Positions 22,473 to 32,869 of a stretch of 64,000 bases of DNA are shown in pieces. The notes beneath the pieces were generated by a model that worked only from the letters and a program-made list of their open reading frames with translations, was not told where the DNA came from and searched no databases. The stretch is from Sordaria brevicollis. Its lineage: Eukaryota; Ascomycota; Sordariomycetes; Sordariales; Sordariaceae. The stretch is from assembly GCA_033439795.1 (NCBI GenBank), contig JAUTDP010000014.1, forward strand, positions 1,364,001 through 1,428,000, read 5' to 3'. Position numbers and translations under genes: made by a program. Position 1 is the first letter of the stretch. Each line of letters starts with the position of its first letter.

Positions 22473-23310
22473 CTTGAATGGAGTGAAATTGAGTTGATGT
22501 TTTGATGTGATTGAAGGCTTTGGTTCTTTCGTTGATGAGCTTGCTGGTGACGACTTGCATTGCACTTTGGAATGCGCTTGACGGTTGCGGTCTTTATAGA
22601 CTTTCTTTTCGCTTTCCTAGCAAGCATAGAATAAGATCGCGAACTGTGAATCCTTCATTCTCTCAAGCATAAATCCAACGAAAACAAATTTGGCGCCCGG
22701 AGAGACACTGCACCAGACAGATCTCAACCTCAGCAAGCCTTCATCGAGGCATTGATCCAGTCGGGTTGTCTTCCAAAGACACATTATCACGATTTTCCGA
22801 CGATCAGAGTTCCAGTTGACGATGACAACATCGATCTTTGGCTCTAGTTTAAGGGTCTGTGTTAGGCGCGAGTGGCTTCGAAACAGGCGCGAACCAATGA
22901 GACTATAGGGCAGGTCTTACAAACGGAGTCTCGAGAAGCCCCCTGTGTTCATACTTACGTTTCTGTTATGTCTTTGTTTTGAACTTCATTGGTTTTGGTT
23001 TCTCTTCTTCGTGAACTATTCAACCTCTTTGTTTTCGTTCAGCCCTCGGATCCGACTTCGCCGGTTACCCAGTGTTGATGCTGATGAGACAGATCGACAA
23101 CTCCAGCTGCGGGGTAGAACGAGCAGAGAATGAAGAATGGTGATGGTGAGTACAAGGAAAGAGAGGTTATTTCCTTTGCAAGAAGTTCTGGCGGAGATGC
23201 TTGAGTAGGTGTCAAACAAATTGTATTAGGTATTAGGTAGTATGCCGCTCCAAAGCCATCCTTTACTCCGAACTCCGGGACGTGAAAGACACCAACACAT
23301 GCTCGTCATG
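22473..23310. other. Intergenic
   Basis: Promoter of the small secreted protein on the left and 3' region of the BTB gene on the right. No gene seen. Confidence 0.45.
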
Positions 23311-24432
23311 CTAGGAGAGGTCCAGAAAGGAGGTTTCCATATCACACACGGGCGTTATAATTTGCTCGCTATCCGAACTCTGTTCTTCACTCTCCAGCTC
23401 CTCTTCATCCTCTTCTGAAATGACATCGCCCATCATGGCCGACCTAGGCTTCCTGTCATTCATCTCTTCCTGCTCTGTCATTAAATGGGGGCAGAGTCCT
23501 TCCCCAACTGTTGACCGATGGCTATGAAATGAGCATAGCCGAAATCCAAAGAGGCGTTCCTCGCTCCTGAGGTTGTTCATGGGTAGCCGTAGTTGTGGGT
23601 TCTTGATTCTGATGTCGGCTTTGCTGGCTGCCATTTTGTTAAAGTGGATGCCGTAATCTGCTTTGAGTTTCGGGAAGGCGGAAAACAGCTTCTCGAACTG
23701 GCTTGACGTGCCATCACCGCCGTGTAGAGTCCAGGCCAGCATAGCCACGGCCCATTTACGCAGCCTGACTGCATTGTCGAGCGAACAGTCTCCATACAGA
23801 AATGAGATAAACCCCGGCGACATATCCCAGTCGCAGCGGAGATACATATCTTGTAGGGCATCCATCGAGGCGTCTTGTAGCGCGGGTAAGTCTATTACCT
23901 CAGCGAAGAGATGAAGACGAACAAGATTCCAACGGAGGGTGCGCCGTTCGCTGTCGCTCGTCTCGGCATGTCTGGCAGCCCCGATTTGGGACGGAGATTG
24001 TCGCGTTGGAGATATTCGGCTGGGGGAAGAGGCGGGAGAATCGCGATCTCTTGAGGCCTTCTCTATGGCGCTATCGACATAGGCTTGAAACGCACGGCGA
24101 TCATAGAGCCAAACAATGAATAGTTCGAATACTTCGGGAGACTCTTCGGGCAACCATAGGACGGAGTCTTCGGGTTCGGGGTCGGTTCCGTTGCTTTCTT
24201 TTTGGGCGGCGTCGATATGGTCGCGGAAGAAGGTACTGGTGGCACAAAGAAGCTTCTTGTGCATTTGAAAGTCACGTTTCTCTTTACCAACGAGCACTTG
24301 GACCATTTCAGATCCCAGATGACTGTTAACAGTTAGGGGACGAATTCATCAGGCACAAATAGTTTGACTAGCAACTTACGATCTTGAAGACCTCCTCGAT
24401 ATTTTGGTGTTGTGCTTCATTTTGGAATACAT
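23311..24432 (-). CDS. BTB/POZ-domain protein, 354 aa
   Basis: Exons 24432-24380 and 24322-23311 join in phase through a GTAAGT..TTAACAG intron, giving MYSKMKHNTKISRRSSRS and then SEMVQVLVGKEKRDFQMHKK. Residues 22-150 form a BTB/POZ fold (VLVGKEKRDFQMHKKLLC; STFFRDHI; LWLPEESPEVFELFIVWLYD), interrupted by a Ser/Pro/Arg-rich insert (SPASSPSRISPTRQSPSQIG). The part after it (LVRLHLFAEVIDLPALQDAS) is the usual helical BTB extension in fungal proteins of this type. The tail is strongly acidic (SEEDEEELESEEQSSDSE). BTB domains dimerise and often recruit Cullin-3, but these short fungal ones are mostly uncharacterised. An alternative start is Met 24420. Confidence 0.85.
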
Positions 24433-25961
24433 GGCAGGTTTGGGCTGAACGGTGATCATCAGAGGAGTTGTTGATGGCCGGAGAGCTGAATATGTATACA
24501 AAACTCATACCTGAAGATCATGTCGGTTACTGTCGTCCATGGCAGTCACGGAGTCGCGATCCGGAGTCCCATGTTTCGAAACAGTGGTTAAACCACGTTG
24601 ATGATCCAGCTATTGACGGGGAACGGGAAAAGAGATGTGAGAGAGGCAGTGCCGGATTTTGATAAGTATCCATGGTTCAAAATGTTGACAAGATAGCTAT
24701 GGTCGCATTGCCATGGCCGCGTTCCATGTTGATTTTGGGTGTTTCGTTTCATGTCGCAGAACAGTATCCTGAAATGGGAACAAGTGCCCCCCCGAAGGAG
24801 ACGCCAAAACCGAGCCGGATAAATCGACTGTGTGCTTTGGATATTCAGGCGGTGTGGGGCCTACCGGTTGACAGCCAAAACCTTGAGCTTGGCATCAACT
24901 TCGCGCGTCGGCGGCCATCACCAAGCGGAAATTACTAAGTTGAAGCCCTCGGCCAAAGCTTTTAGACAACGAAGAAAGCAAAAGAAAGGCCGGCTTAATC
25001 ATCGCTCCTCTCATCGCTCCTCTCTTCTCATCGCTCCTCTCTTCTCATCGCTCCACTCTTCTCATCGCTCCTCTCTTCTCATCGCTCCTCTCTTCTCATT
25101 TCTTCATCCTCCTTCCAATATCTCCGCGGTCACCATTTTTGAGTGCATCGCGAGAACAATGAGAGTGAACGCTGGTGGTTGAGCCGCCCAGAAGCTGTTC
25201 AGGAAATCTTATTGGTTACCGGAGAAATCTATAAGACCTTATTGGTAGGCTTGCTCCACACCGCCGAAATATCTATGGGACACAGTCGATTTATCCGGCT
25301 CGGCCAAAACGGATCCTCGACCCTGTCGGCACCAAGCGAGGCCCCCGCATTTGGGGCTGAATCCACCCCCAGACGTCAGAGCGTGGCCTGGGGAGGTGAC
25401 CCCTGAAACGATCCCCTAGCTGCCCCTGTTCTAGGCTTCGAGTCCACTGTCCGTCCGGTTCTCGGCCATGATGGAAGTTGGGATGCCGTGATCAGATTTG
25501 GGATGAAGATGTTCAGACGACGGACGTTGGTTTAAGCATCCGATGTTGGTGATGTCGAATAAAGCTATCACATCGCTGGGAGAAAAGACGTTGAAATAGA
25601 CTTGCTAAAGTTAGTTGGTGGTAGGCGCCAATTGGGATAAAGATTGGCCTTGTTGGTAAAACTGAAGTCAAAGAAGTGACGGATGGCGGCAAGTGATGAA
25701 CAAAGGCAACTTGAAGCGAGGGAGGAAGGGACGGCAAGGAAGAGATTCAGAGCGGGAAGTTGGCGGCATCGGACACCTTATTCAGACGACAAACGACCAG
25801 GGTTAGGGTCAACTGTGCCCCTCATTTTCTGACTCACCCCACTTCATGTCGCGATTCAGATTGGGGTTTCGTCTGTTTGCGGCTCCCGAGTTTATCTTTG
25901 TCGCCGAGTCCCAACTGCCCCAGCCCAGCGACAGCAGGACATCAACCACACCACCGCAAAA
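24433..25961. other. 1.5-kb intergenic stretch between the BTB gene and methionyl-tRNA synthetase
   Basis: Promoters of two diverging genes. It contains the minisatellite described separately. Open frames here are short or repeat-derived. Confidence 0.5.
24999..25099. repeat. 17-bp minisatellite, about 5-6 copies
   Basis: Unit CATCGCTCCTCTCTTCT repeated head to tail with one truncated copy at the left and one T-to-A variant copy (CTCCACTCTTCT). It is not part of a credible gene. Confidence 0.85.
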
Positions 25962-28291
25962 ATGGCCAGCAAAAACGGACCAGTACTTCCCCAGGAGGGC
26001 AAGGAGAACATCCTCATCACCAGTGCTCTGCCCTATGTCAACAACGTCCCCCATCTGGGCAACATCATTGGTAGTGTTCTGGTATGTTTGAAGTCGCCTA
26101 CGCTGCAACCAACCCTGCCTTGCGCCCTACCACATGCGCGCTGCTCTGCGCTTCCCTCTACGCATATACCCCGCCATATTACCTTTATCATCCTTATAAC
26201 TTTCCGTCTTGTCCGGCGTCATTCACAACCTCCTCACTAACCCTACCACTCTCTCCAGTCTGCCGATGTCTTCGCCCGTTTCTGCCGCGCCCGTGGCCTG
26301 CCCACCCTCTACATCTGCGGTTCCGACGAGTATGGCACCGCCACCGAGACCAAGGCTCTTTCCGAGGGCTTAGACCCCGCGACCCTTTGCGCAAAGTACC
26401 ACGCCCTCCACAAGGATGTCTACGACTGGTTTCGTATCAGCTTCGACAAGTTCGGTCGCACCCCAACCGACGAGCACACCGGCATTACCCAGGAGATCTT
26501 TGCTCAGCTTTGGAAGAATGGCTTCATCGAGGAGCGCGAAACCACCCAGGCCTTCTGCGCCGTCCCCGAACACAACACCTTCTTGGCCGATCGCTACGTT
26601 GAGGGCGAATGCAGCATCTGCCACGACCTCGGCGCCCGCGGTGACCAGTGCGATGCTTGCGGCAACCTTCTCGACCCCATGCAGCCCGACAAGAACGCTG
26701 CCGGCGAGGACGAGAGCAAGGGCACCGGCTGGCTCATCAACCCCCGCTGCAAGCTTGACGGCTCTACCCCCGAAAGGCGCAAGACGAAGCACCTTTACAT
26801 TCGTCTCGACGAACTCAACAAGGAGATTACTGCTTGGCTCGACAAGGTTGAGAACGGCTGGAGCGCCAACTGCGTCGCCATTACCCGCTCGTGGATCAAC
26901 AACGGCCTGAAGCCCCGTGGCATTACAAGAGATCTCAAGTGGGGTGTACCTAGTACGTCTTTGTGCTGTGTCCTGTTAGTCTCCTCGATGATCATAGTTA
27001 ACCCGTTGTTTCACAGTCCCCAAGGGCCTCGAGGGCCTCTCCGACGAAGAGTATGCCAACAAGGTCTTCTACGTCTGGTTCGATGCCTGCATTGGCTACG
27101 CTTCCATCACAAAGTGCTACACCGACGAGGGCAACCTGGAGGGCAGGAATTGGGAGAAGTGGTGGAAGAACCCCGATAACGTGACCTTGTACCAGTTCAT
27201 GGGCAAGGACAACGTTCCGTATGTGCTCCAAACGCCCCTCTCAAGATCACAAACGGTCTTGGCTAACATGGTTGAACAGTTTCCATACCATCATCTTCCC
27301 CGGCACGCAGTTGGGTACAAAGGAGAAGTGGACCCAGGTTAACCACCTGTCCACGACCGAGTATCTCAACTACGAGGGCGGCAAGTTCAGCAAGTCCAAG
27401 GGCGTCGGCGTGTTCGGTAACAACGCCAGAGATACTGGCATTGATCCCGATGTCTGGAGATACTACCTCCTCTCTAGACGTCCAGAGTCTGGTGACTCTG
27501 AGTTCAAGTGGGAGGAGTTCATTGACTCCAACAACAACGATCTCCTCAAGAACCTCGGTAACTTGTGCCAGCGTGTCGTCAAGTTCTGCCAGGCCAAGCT
27601 CGACGCCAAGGTCCCTGCGTACCCCTCCACCCCCATCGAGTCTCTTGAGGAGTACAAGAAGGAGATCAACCAGCTCCTCAAGGAGTACAACGAGCAGGTC
27701 AAGGGCACCAAGCTGCGTGCCGGTCTTGCTACCGTCCTCAGCATCTCTGCCGTTGGTAACAAGCTGCTCCAGGACAACAAGCTCAGCAACCAACTTCTTA
27801 CCGAGGAGCCTGAGCGCTGCAACGCTGTCATCAACCTTGCCCTCAACCTTCTCCACCTCATTGCTGGTGTTTTGAGCCCTTACATGCCCGGCACTGCTCA
27901 GTCTATCCTCCGCCAGATCGGCCTCAAGGCTGCCGAGGGCGAGAGCGACATTCCCGTTGTCATCCCCGACACCTGGACTGCCGACGCCCTCAAGGCCGGC
28001 GAGCCCATCGGCACCCCTGAACTTCTCTTCTCCCAGATCCCCGCTGCCAAGCTGGAGGAGTGGCGCGAGGCTTACGGTGGTGAGGAGCTCCGCAAGCAAA
28101 AGGCCATTGAGGCCGAGAAGGCTGCTGCCAAGAAGCTCCAGAGGGAAAAGGAGAAGGAGAAGAAGAAGGCCAAGAAGGAGAAGGAGAGGTTGGCCAAGGA
28201 GGAGGCCGCCAAGGAGGCCGCTGCTGCTGCTGCCGCCGCCGGTGAGGCTCAGCCTGCCGCTGGTGAGACCAAGGAGCTTCCCCTGAGGTAG
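25962..28291 (+). CDS. Cytosolic methionyl-tRNA synthetase, 675 aa
   Basis: Exons 25962-26081, 26259-26952, 27017-27218 and 27280-28291 join in phase. It charges initiator and elongator tRNA-Met with methionine using ATP. Class I signatures: HLGN (the HIGH motif) inside [20 protein letters not shown], and KFSKSKG (the KMSKS motif) inside [19 protein letters not shown]. The connective-peptide zinc site is [19 protein letters not shown] helical anticodon-binding domain follows ([20 protein letters not shown]). The last 75 residues are a Lys/Glu/Ala-rich coiled-coil tail ending [10 protein letters not shown], which probably binds RNA or partners nonspecifically. It starts directly at the Rossmann fold and so lacks the N-terminal GST-like domain of budding-yeast MES1. 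No mitochondrial presequence is seen. Confidence 0.97.
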
Positions 28292-29685
28292 AAGCAACAA
28301 TAGGGACGCTAGGTATTCATTGGGTGTAAGGGGTTGACCGGGTCGATTGGTTGGTTGGTCGGTTGGTGAAAGGCGTTGTGCTGTGTCTTTGGCGGGTTTG
28401 GCGGGTAAGGGTTTTGCGACGCGCCAGCTGGTCTTTGGCTTACATTTTGAGACGATTTTTATGCCTGTTAGATCTGCAAAATAGATGATGATATCCCACC
28501 TTTGTTGTTTACGATGCTTTTCATGCCAAGTGCCTCGACCCTTTTCGGAAGTTCGTTTACTTGATATCAGGGGTTTCCGTCGGACAGACAACCGCCAACC
28601 AGCCTCGACGGACGTAAGTGGACACCGACGGAAGGTTGTCCCAGCGGAATTTGCTCCGGGACCTGTAATTGGTCAGAGATATCGGCGGCGGTAGAGACGG
28701 TGACGGCAGTGACGGCACAACCGGGGGTCTCAAGCACCGGAGCCCCGGTAATTCCGTTACGCTCTTTTCTCGGCATTCATGCGGGAGGCGGCTTACTAAT
28801 CCTTTATGTACGTACATACTGAAGAGCCAACAAGAAAAAAAAAAAAAATTACCGTCGCAGTGGGACGAGATCTCACCCGTCGATACGCGATTGGCACCGC
28901 AGTTCATCCAGACTTTGCGATCGGCTATCACCGCGTTTTGACAAAAGGACGCCAGTGTCGCAAAAGGATGGGTTCCAATAAGTACAACCGCCTGCGACGT
29001 GATGCTTGGCTTTGGTTGGATCCTCCAGCTTTGCAGCTTTGAAATCCAAATGTCTCCGACATGGAACCGTTGCGCATGGTACGACGGCGGTCAAGTGTCC
29101 GCTCTTTTGGATCTCAAATCCAACGGGGAATTATTCATCCATTGTGCCATTGTGCCCCTTGTGCCAGTCCTCTGCAGTGGTAGGGGATGCTGACAATTGG
29201 GATTTTTTGGAGGGTTCTCTTTAAACAAACTGTCAACCCCACATTTTCTATGCGATCGAAAACCATCTGAAGATTTCCATAACCGTCTACGGTAGCCGTC
29301 TCTCACATCAGCAACCAACCAATGGATAACTCGTCGGGGGGCGAAATCTTTCAACAACAACAACCGCCCAGCATGCGATAAGCCGCAGGCAAGGAATTGG
29401 CCAATAGAATAATTGCGCCATCACTGTTGCGCATTGGACAATAAACTTAATTCCGTTAGGTTTCGGAAGGACGAAACGGGGCATCGCGAGATCTCCTTAA
29501 GGGACCATCCCGTTGCTTAGAGGGCAAGGGGAAGCATGAACCGATGATGTCGTCGAAGGGTGGGTTTGTAATCAACACAGTGACATCCCCACTCTATGCT
29601 CCATCATCTCCAGTCGCCAAGGGCACCTTGACGGCAATAACGATGCGTTTTCATATGGCATATGGCCTCCCAGAATGGAGAAGAA
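28292..29685. other. Intergenic
   Basis: 3' region of methionyl-tRNA synthetase, then the promoter of the Old Yellow Enzyme gene. An A13 run lies near 28836. No gene seen. Confidence 0.45.
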
Positions 29686-29693
29686 TATAAAAG
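29686..29693 (+). promoter_or_regulatory. Probable TATA box of the Old Yellow Enzyme gene
   Basis: TATAAAAG lies 177 bases before the chosen start codon and is followed by a CT-rich leader (about 29710-29790), the usual arrangement of highly expressed fungal genes. Confidence 0.5.
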
Positions 29694-29862
29694 AGTGATA
29701 AGTGCCCCTTCTCTATCATTGTCCCTTTGCTGTTCTTGTCTTCCATCTGTCTATCCATCTGTCTATCCTCATCCATTCTTCTGTGCGGTTCCTCTTCATA
29801 ACCAACTATCACCAACAACAATAACACCGCAAGGGCTCAACACCAACATCACTATCACCAAC

Positions 29863-31170
29863 ATGACTGTCGACGCTCTTCAACAGAAGAAGACCGCCTC
29901 GCCTGCGGCCCAGGGTGTTCCCTACTACACCCCGGCTCAGATCCCCCCCGCCGGCACTGCTCTCAAGCCCGAGGGCGAGATCCCTACGCTCTTCACCCCT
30001 CTCAAGATCCGCGGTGTTGAGCTCCAGAACCGCTTCGCCGTTGCGCCCATGTGCACCTACTCTGCCGATGACGGCCACATGACCGATTGGCACCTCGTCC
30101 ACCTTGGCGCCTTCGCCCAGCGTGGCGTTCCGCTTACCATCTTTGAGGCCACCGCCGTCCTCCCCAACGGCCGCATCTCGCCCGAGGACTCCGGTCTCTG
30201 GCAAGACTCCCAGATTGAGCCCCTCAAGCGCATCGTCGACTACATCCACTCTCAGGGCCAGAAGGCCGGCATCCAGCTCGCCCACGCCGGCCGCAAGGCC
30301 AGCACCAAGGCGCCCTGGCACCTGCAGCGCGGCAAGGCCGAAGTGGCCGGCCCCGAGGTTGGCGGCTGGCCCGACAACGTCTGGGGTCCCAGCGCCATCA
30401 GCTACAACGACCAGACCTACCCTCACCCTAAGGAGATGACGGTCGCCCAGATCCAGGAGCTCGTCGAGGCGTGGAAGGCGGCCGCCATCCGCGCCGTCAA
30501 GGCGGGCTTCGACGTGATCGAGATCCACGGCGCCCACGGCTACCTGATCTCCGAGTTCCTCAGCCCCATCTCCAACCAGCGCACCGACGACTACGGCGGC
30601 TCGTTCGAGAACCGCACCCGCGTCCTGGTCGAGATCACCAAGGCCATCCGCTCCGTCATCCCCGAGACTATGCCCCTCTTCCTCCGCGTCTCGGCCACCG
30701 AGTGGATGGAATACACTGGCCAGCCCTCGTGGGACCTCCCCCAAACCATCGAGCTCGCCAAGCTCCTCCCCGACCTGGGCGTCGACCTCCTCGACGTTTC
30801 CTCCGGCGGTAACAACAAGGACCATAAGATCAACATCCACACCTACTACCAGATCGACCTGGCCGAGCAGATCCGCGCCGCCGTGGCCGAGACGGGCAAG
30901 CAGCTTCTCATCGGCGCCGTCGGCATGGTCACGACCGCCGAAATCGCCAAGGAGGCTGTCCAGGAGAAGAAGGATGACAAGGTCCCCGTCCAGGGCGAGC
31001 ACGGAACCAGGACGAGAGCCGACATGGTCCTTGTCGCTAGGCAGTTCCTGAGGGAGCCCGAGTTTGTGCTCAACGTGGCGGATGATCTTGGTGTCGATGT
31101 CAAGGGCCCGCTCCAGTACTTCAGGGCGCCGGTCAGCCAGAGGCCCAAGAAGTTGTCGACTATCCCTTGA
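29863..31170 (+). CDS. Class III (YqjM-like) Old Yellow Enzyme, NADPH-dependent ene-reductase, 435 aa
   Basis: An intronless FMN-dependent TIM barrel. The start at 29863 (MTVDALQQKKTASPAAQGVP) is preferred because the 67 in-frame codons upstream are CT-rich leader downstream of a TATA box. YqjM-type hallmarks: FAVAPMCTYSADDGHMTDWH with the redox-tuning Cys and the Tyr of the PMCxYS motif; LAHAGRKAS; the substrate-binding His pair in HGAHGYLISEFLSP; NQRTDDYGGSFENR; and the phosphate-binding end GAVGMVTT. A C-terminal Arg-rich stretch (VLVARQFLREPEF) is also typical. The family reduces activated C=C bonds and is linked to oxidative-stress responses in fungi; the physiological substrate is unknown. 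Strong GC bias at third positions suggests high expression. Confidence 0.93.
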   Translation: MTVDALQQKKTASPAAQGVPYYTPAQIPPAGTALKPEGEIPTLFTPLKIRGVELQNRFAVAPMCTYSADDGHMTDWHLVHLGAFAQRGVPLTIFEATAVLPNGRISPEDSGLWQDSQIEPLKRIVDYIHSQGQKAGIQLAHAGRKASTKAPWHLQRGKAEVAGPEVGGWPDNVWGPSAISYNDQTYPHPKEMTVAQIQELVEAWKAAAIRAVKAGFDVIEIHGAHGYLISEFLSPISNQRTDDYGGSFENRTRVLVEITKAIRSVIPETMPLFLRVSATEWMEYTGQPSWDLPQTIELAKLLPDLGVDLLDVSSGGNNKDHKINIHTYYQIDLAEQIRAAVAETGKQLLIGAVGMVTTAEIAKEAVQEKKDDKVPVQGEHGTRTRADMVLVARQFLREPEFVLNVADDLGVDVKGPLQYFRAPVSQRPKKLSTIP

Positions 31171-31773
31171 CTCAAGGATCGGAAGAATAAATTGTAAGGA
31201 TGGGAGTTGGAAAGGAACCAAGAGGTGTTCTGGATAGAATAGTTTTAGAAAGAAAGCGGTAGATACCACGTTTATATGAATCATTGTTATAAAGATCCGT
31301 TCTTCACTTCCCTGGCAGTTGTCAGTTCAATTTTATGATCGCCGGATTGTCGATTACCTCTGGCTCGCGCAAAAAGACCGTGTTGTGAGGTTTTGGAGGG
31401 AGGGTTTATGAGGTTGGGTTCTATTGCAGTTTACCCGGGTCCGTTGGTGTAACGGAAATACCTCCGACGCCCGATGTGTGCGTAGGAACCGTAGACTAGG
31501 ATCAGCATGCAATTCAGGGAGAGAAGGAGATAAAAGCTGGGAGAAGGACTGTTAATGCACAAGCTCTCCGATGTCAAGTTTTTCCAAGTGCTTCCTTTGT
31601 TTTACGATTATGATCATCACTAGAAAGGTACTTCAAGTTACACTACTAGGTTCGCCCAATCGCTACCCAACCTTATATAGATGTCTCGTAACGCATGGTT
31701 CATCGGTACTTTATCCAACATAATCGCTCCGCGACTCTGCCATCTCTATCCCAGATCACCATATCCAATTTTA
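31171..31773. other. Convergent intergenic region
   Basis: Shared 3' region between the ene-reductase (plus) and the pyroglutamyl peptidase (minus). No gene or tRNA is supported. Confidence 0.5.
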
Positions 31774-32869
31774 TCACCTCTTCAAATCCCCCTTCCTCCG
31801 CTTCTCATCAACCAACCACTCTGCCACACTCCTCACCAACCCCAGCACCAATTCCTGACCGATCCTTACGTACTCCCCATCCTTGCCCAACTCGCACGGC
31901 ACGTGCAAGAACACCACCTTCCTCTCCATCTTGCGCTTATACAGCTCCGCCAAGCTGCTGTAGTAGATGAAATCGCAAAGATACCTTCCCGGATCTTCAC
32001 TTATCACCAACTTGTCACCCTTGGCACCCTTGATATCGTTGCCGTACCATTTTGCTCCTCCATTCCCCTTACTTCCTTCATATTTCCTTTCCTTCCCACC
32101 TTTCGCTCCCTTCTTCCCACCCTCACTAGAGCCCCCCTCTTGGTCATCACCTCCTGATGCGCTCTGCTGAAACTCCGGCGGCGCATACCCCCTCCACTTC
32201 TTCAGCACCACATCCAAATTCAAATCCGTCCTCAGCTCCGTCGGACACCCTTTCCATACCCAATCGTCCCTCAGCTGGTTCTCCTTATCTCTTAAAAACT
32301 CGCCGTCCACGTCCCGCAAAGCGTACCCGTCGCGATGCGCGAGGCGCTCGATGGCCCACCGCGGTTGTGGGCCGGCCATGCCGATGTGGATTGCAAAGTC
32401 GTATTTTGGTTTCTTTCCCTCTTGCTCACTTTCTTCGGCATTTTCTGGATTGGCGTCTTGTTCGGAGAAGGGGGCTTCGGACGTGGTGACGGTTGGGACG
32501 GAAGAAGAGGAGTCAGAATCGGAATCGGCGAAATTAGGCGCCCAAAGTTTGGGGACCAGCGCGCGGACGGTCTTGTAAGAGACGTGGATCGGTTCGGGGT
32601 GGACGTGCAAGTTTACGCGAGGGATGAAGGGGGGTTTCTGAGTCGAGGGCTGTTTGGCGCGCAAGGATGGGAGAACGCTGGGTAGGCGTGAGGCGATTTC
32701 CCAGGAGGGGTTGAGGGGGTATTCTTGTTTGAAGGGCTGTGATGATGGTGGTTAGTTTGGATGAAAGATGGCTGTGGGAATATCTTCGAGTTTTGAGATA
32801 ATGACTTACGCCGAAGCCGGTAATCAATACATTGATCTCTTCTTCGCCGTAGGCGTTGGTAGAGCCCAT
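31774..32869 (-). CDS. Pyroglutamyl-peptidase I (peptidase family C15), 340 aa
   Basis: Exons 32869-32810 and 32736-31774 join in phase 0 and rebuild the family signature INVLITGFGPFKQEYPLNPS followed by WEIASRLP. It removes N-terminal pyroglutamate from peptides in the cytosol. The catalytic triad is visible: Glu in HIGMAGPQPRWAIERLAHR, Cys in RYLCDFIYYSS, and His in KVVFLHVP. At 340 residues it is much longer than the roughly 210-220 of bacterial enzymes because of two low-complexity inserts: an acidic Ser-rich one (SDSDSSSSVPTV to SEQEGKKPK) after the first strands, and a Gly/Lys-rich one (GGDDQEGGSSEGGKKGAKGG) before the Cys loop. Both fall between secondary-structure elements, so activity may be retained. 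Confidence 0.93.

Noticed and set aside
27263..28591. 442-codon minus-strand frame opposite methionyl-tRNA synthetase
   Set aside because: It is the antisense of a highly GC3-biased gene and is Leu/Gly-rich without motifs.
29809..31284. 491-codon minus-strand frame opposite the Old Yellow Enzyme
   Set aside because: Antisense shadow produced by codon bias; the sense strand has every family motif.
31437..31500. TCCGTTGGTGTAACGGAA resembling a tRNA D-arm
   Set aside because: No matching T-arm or acceptor stem can be paired in the following 60 bases.
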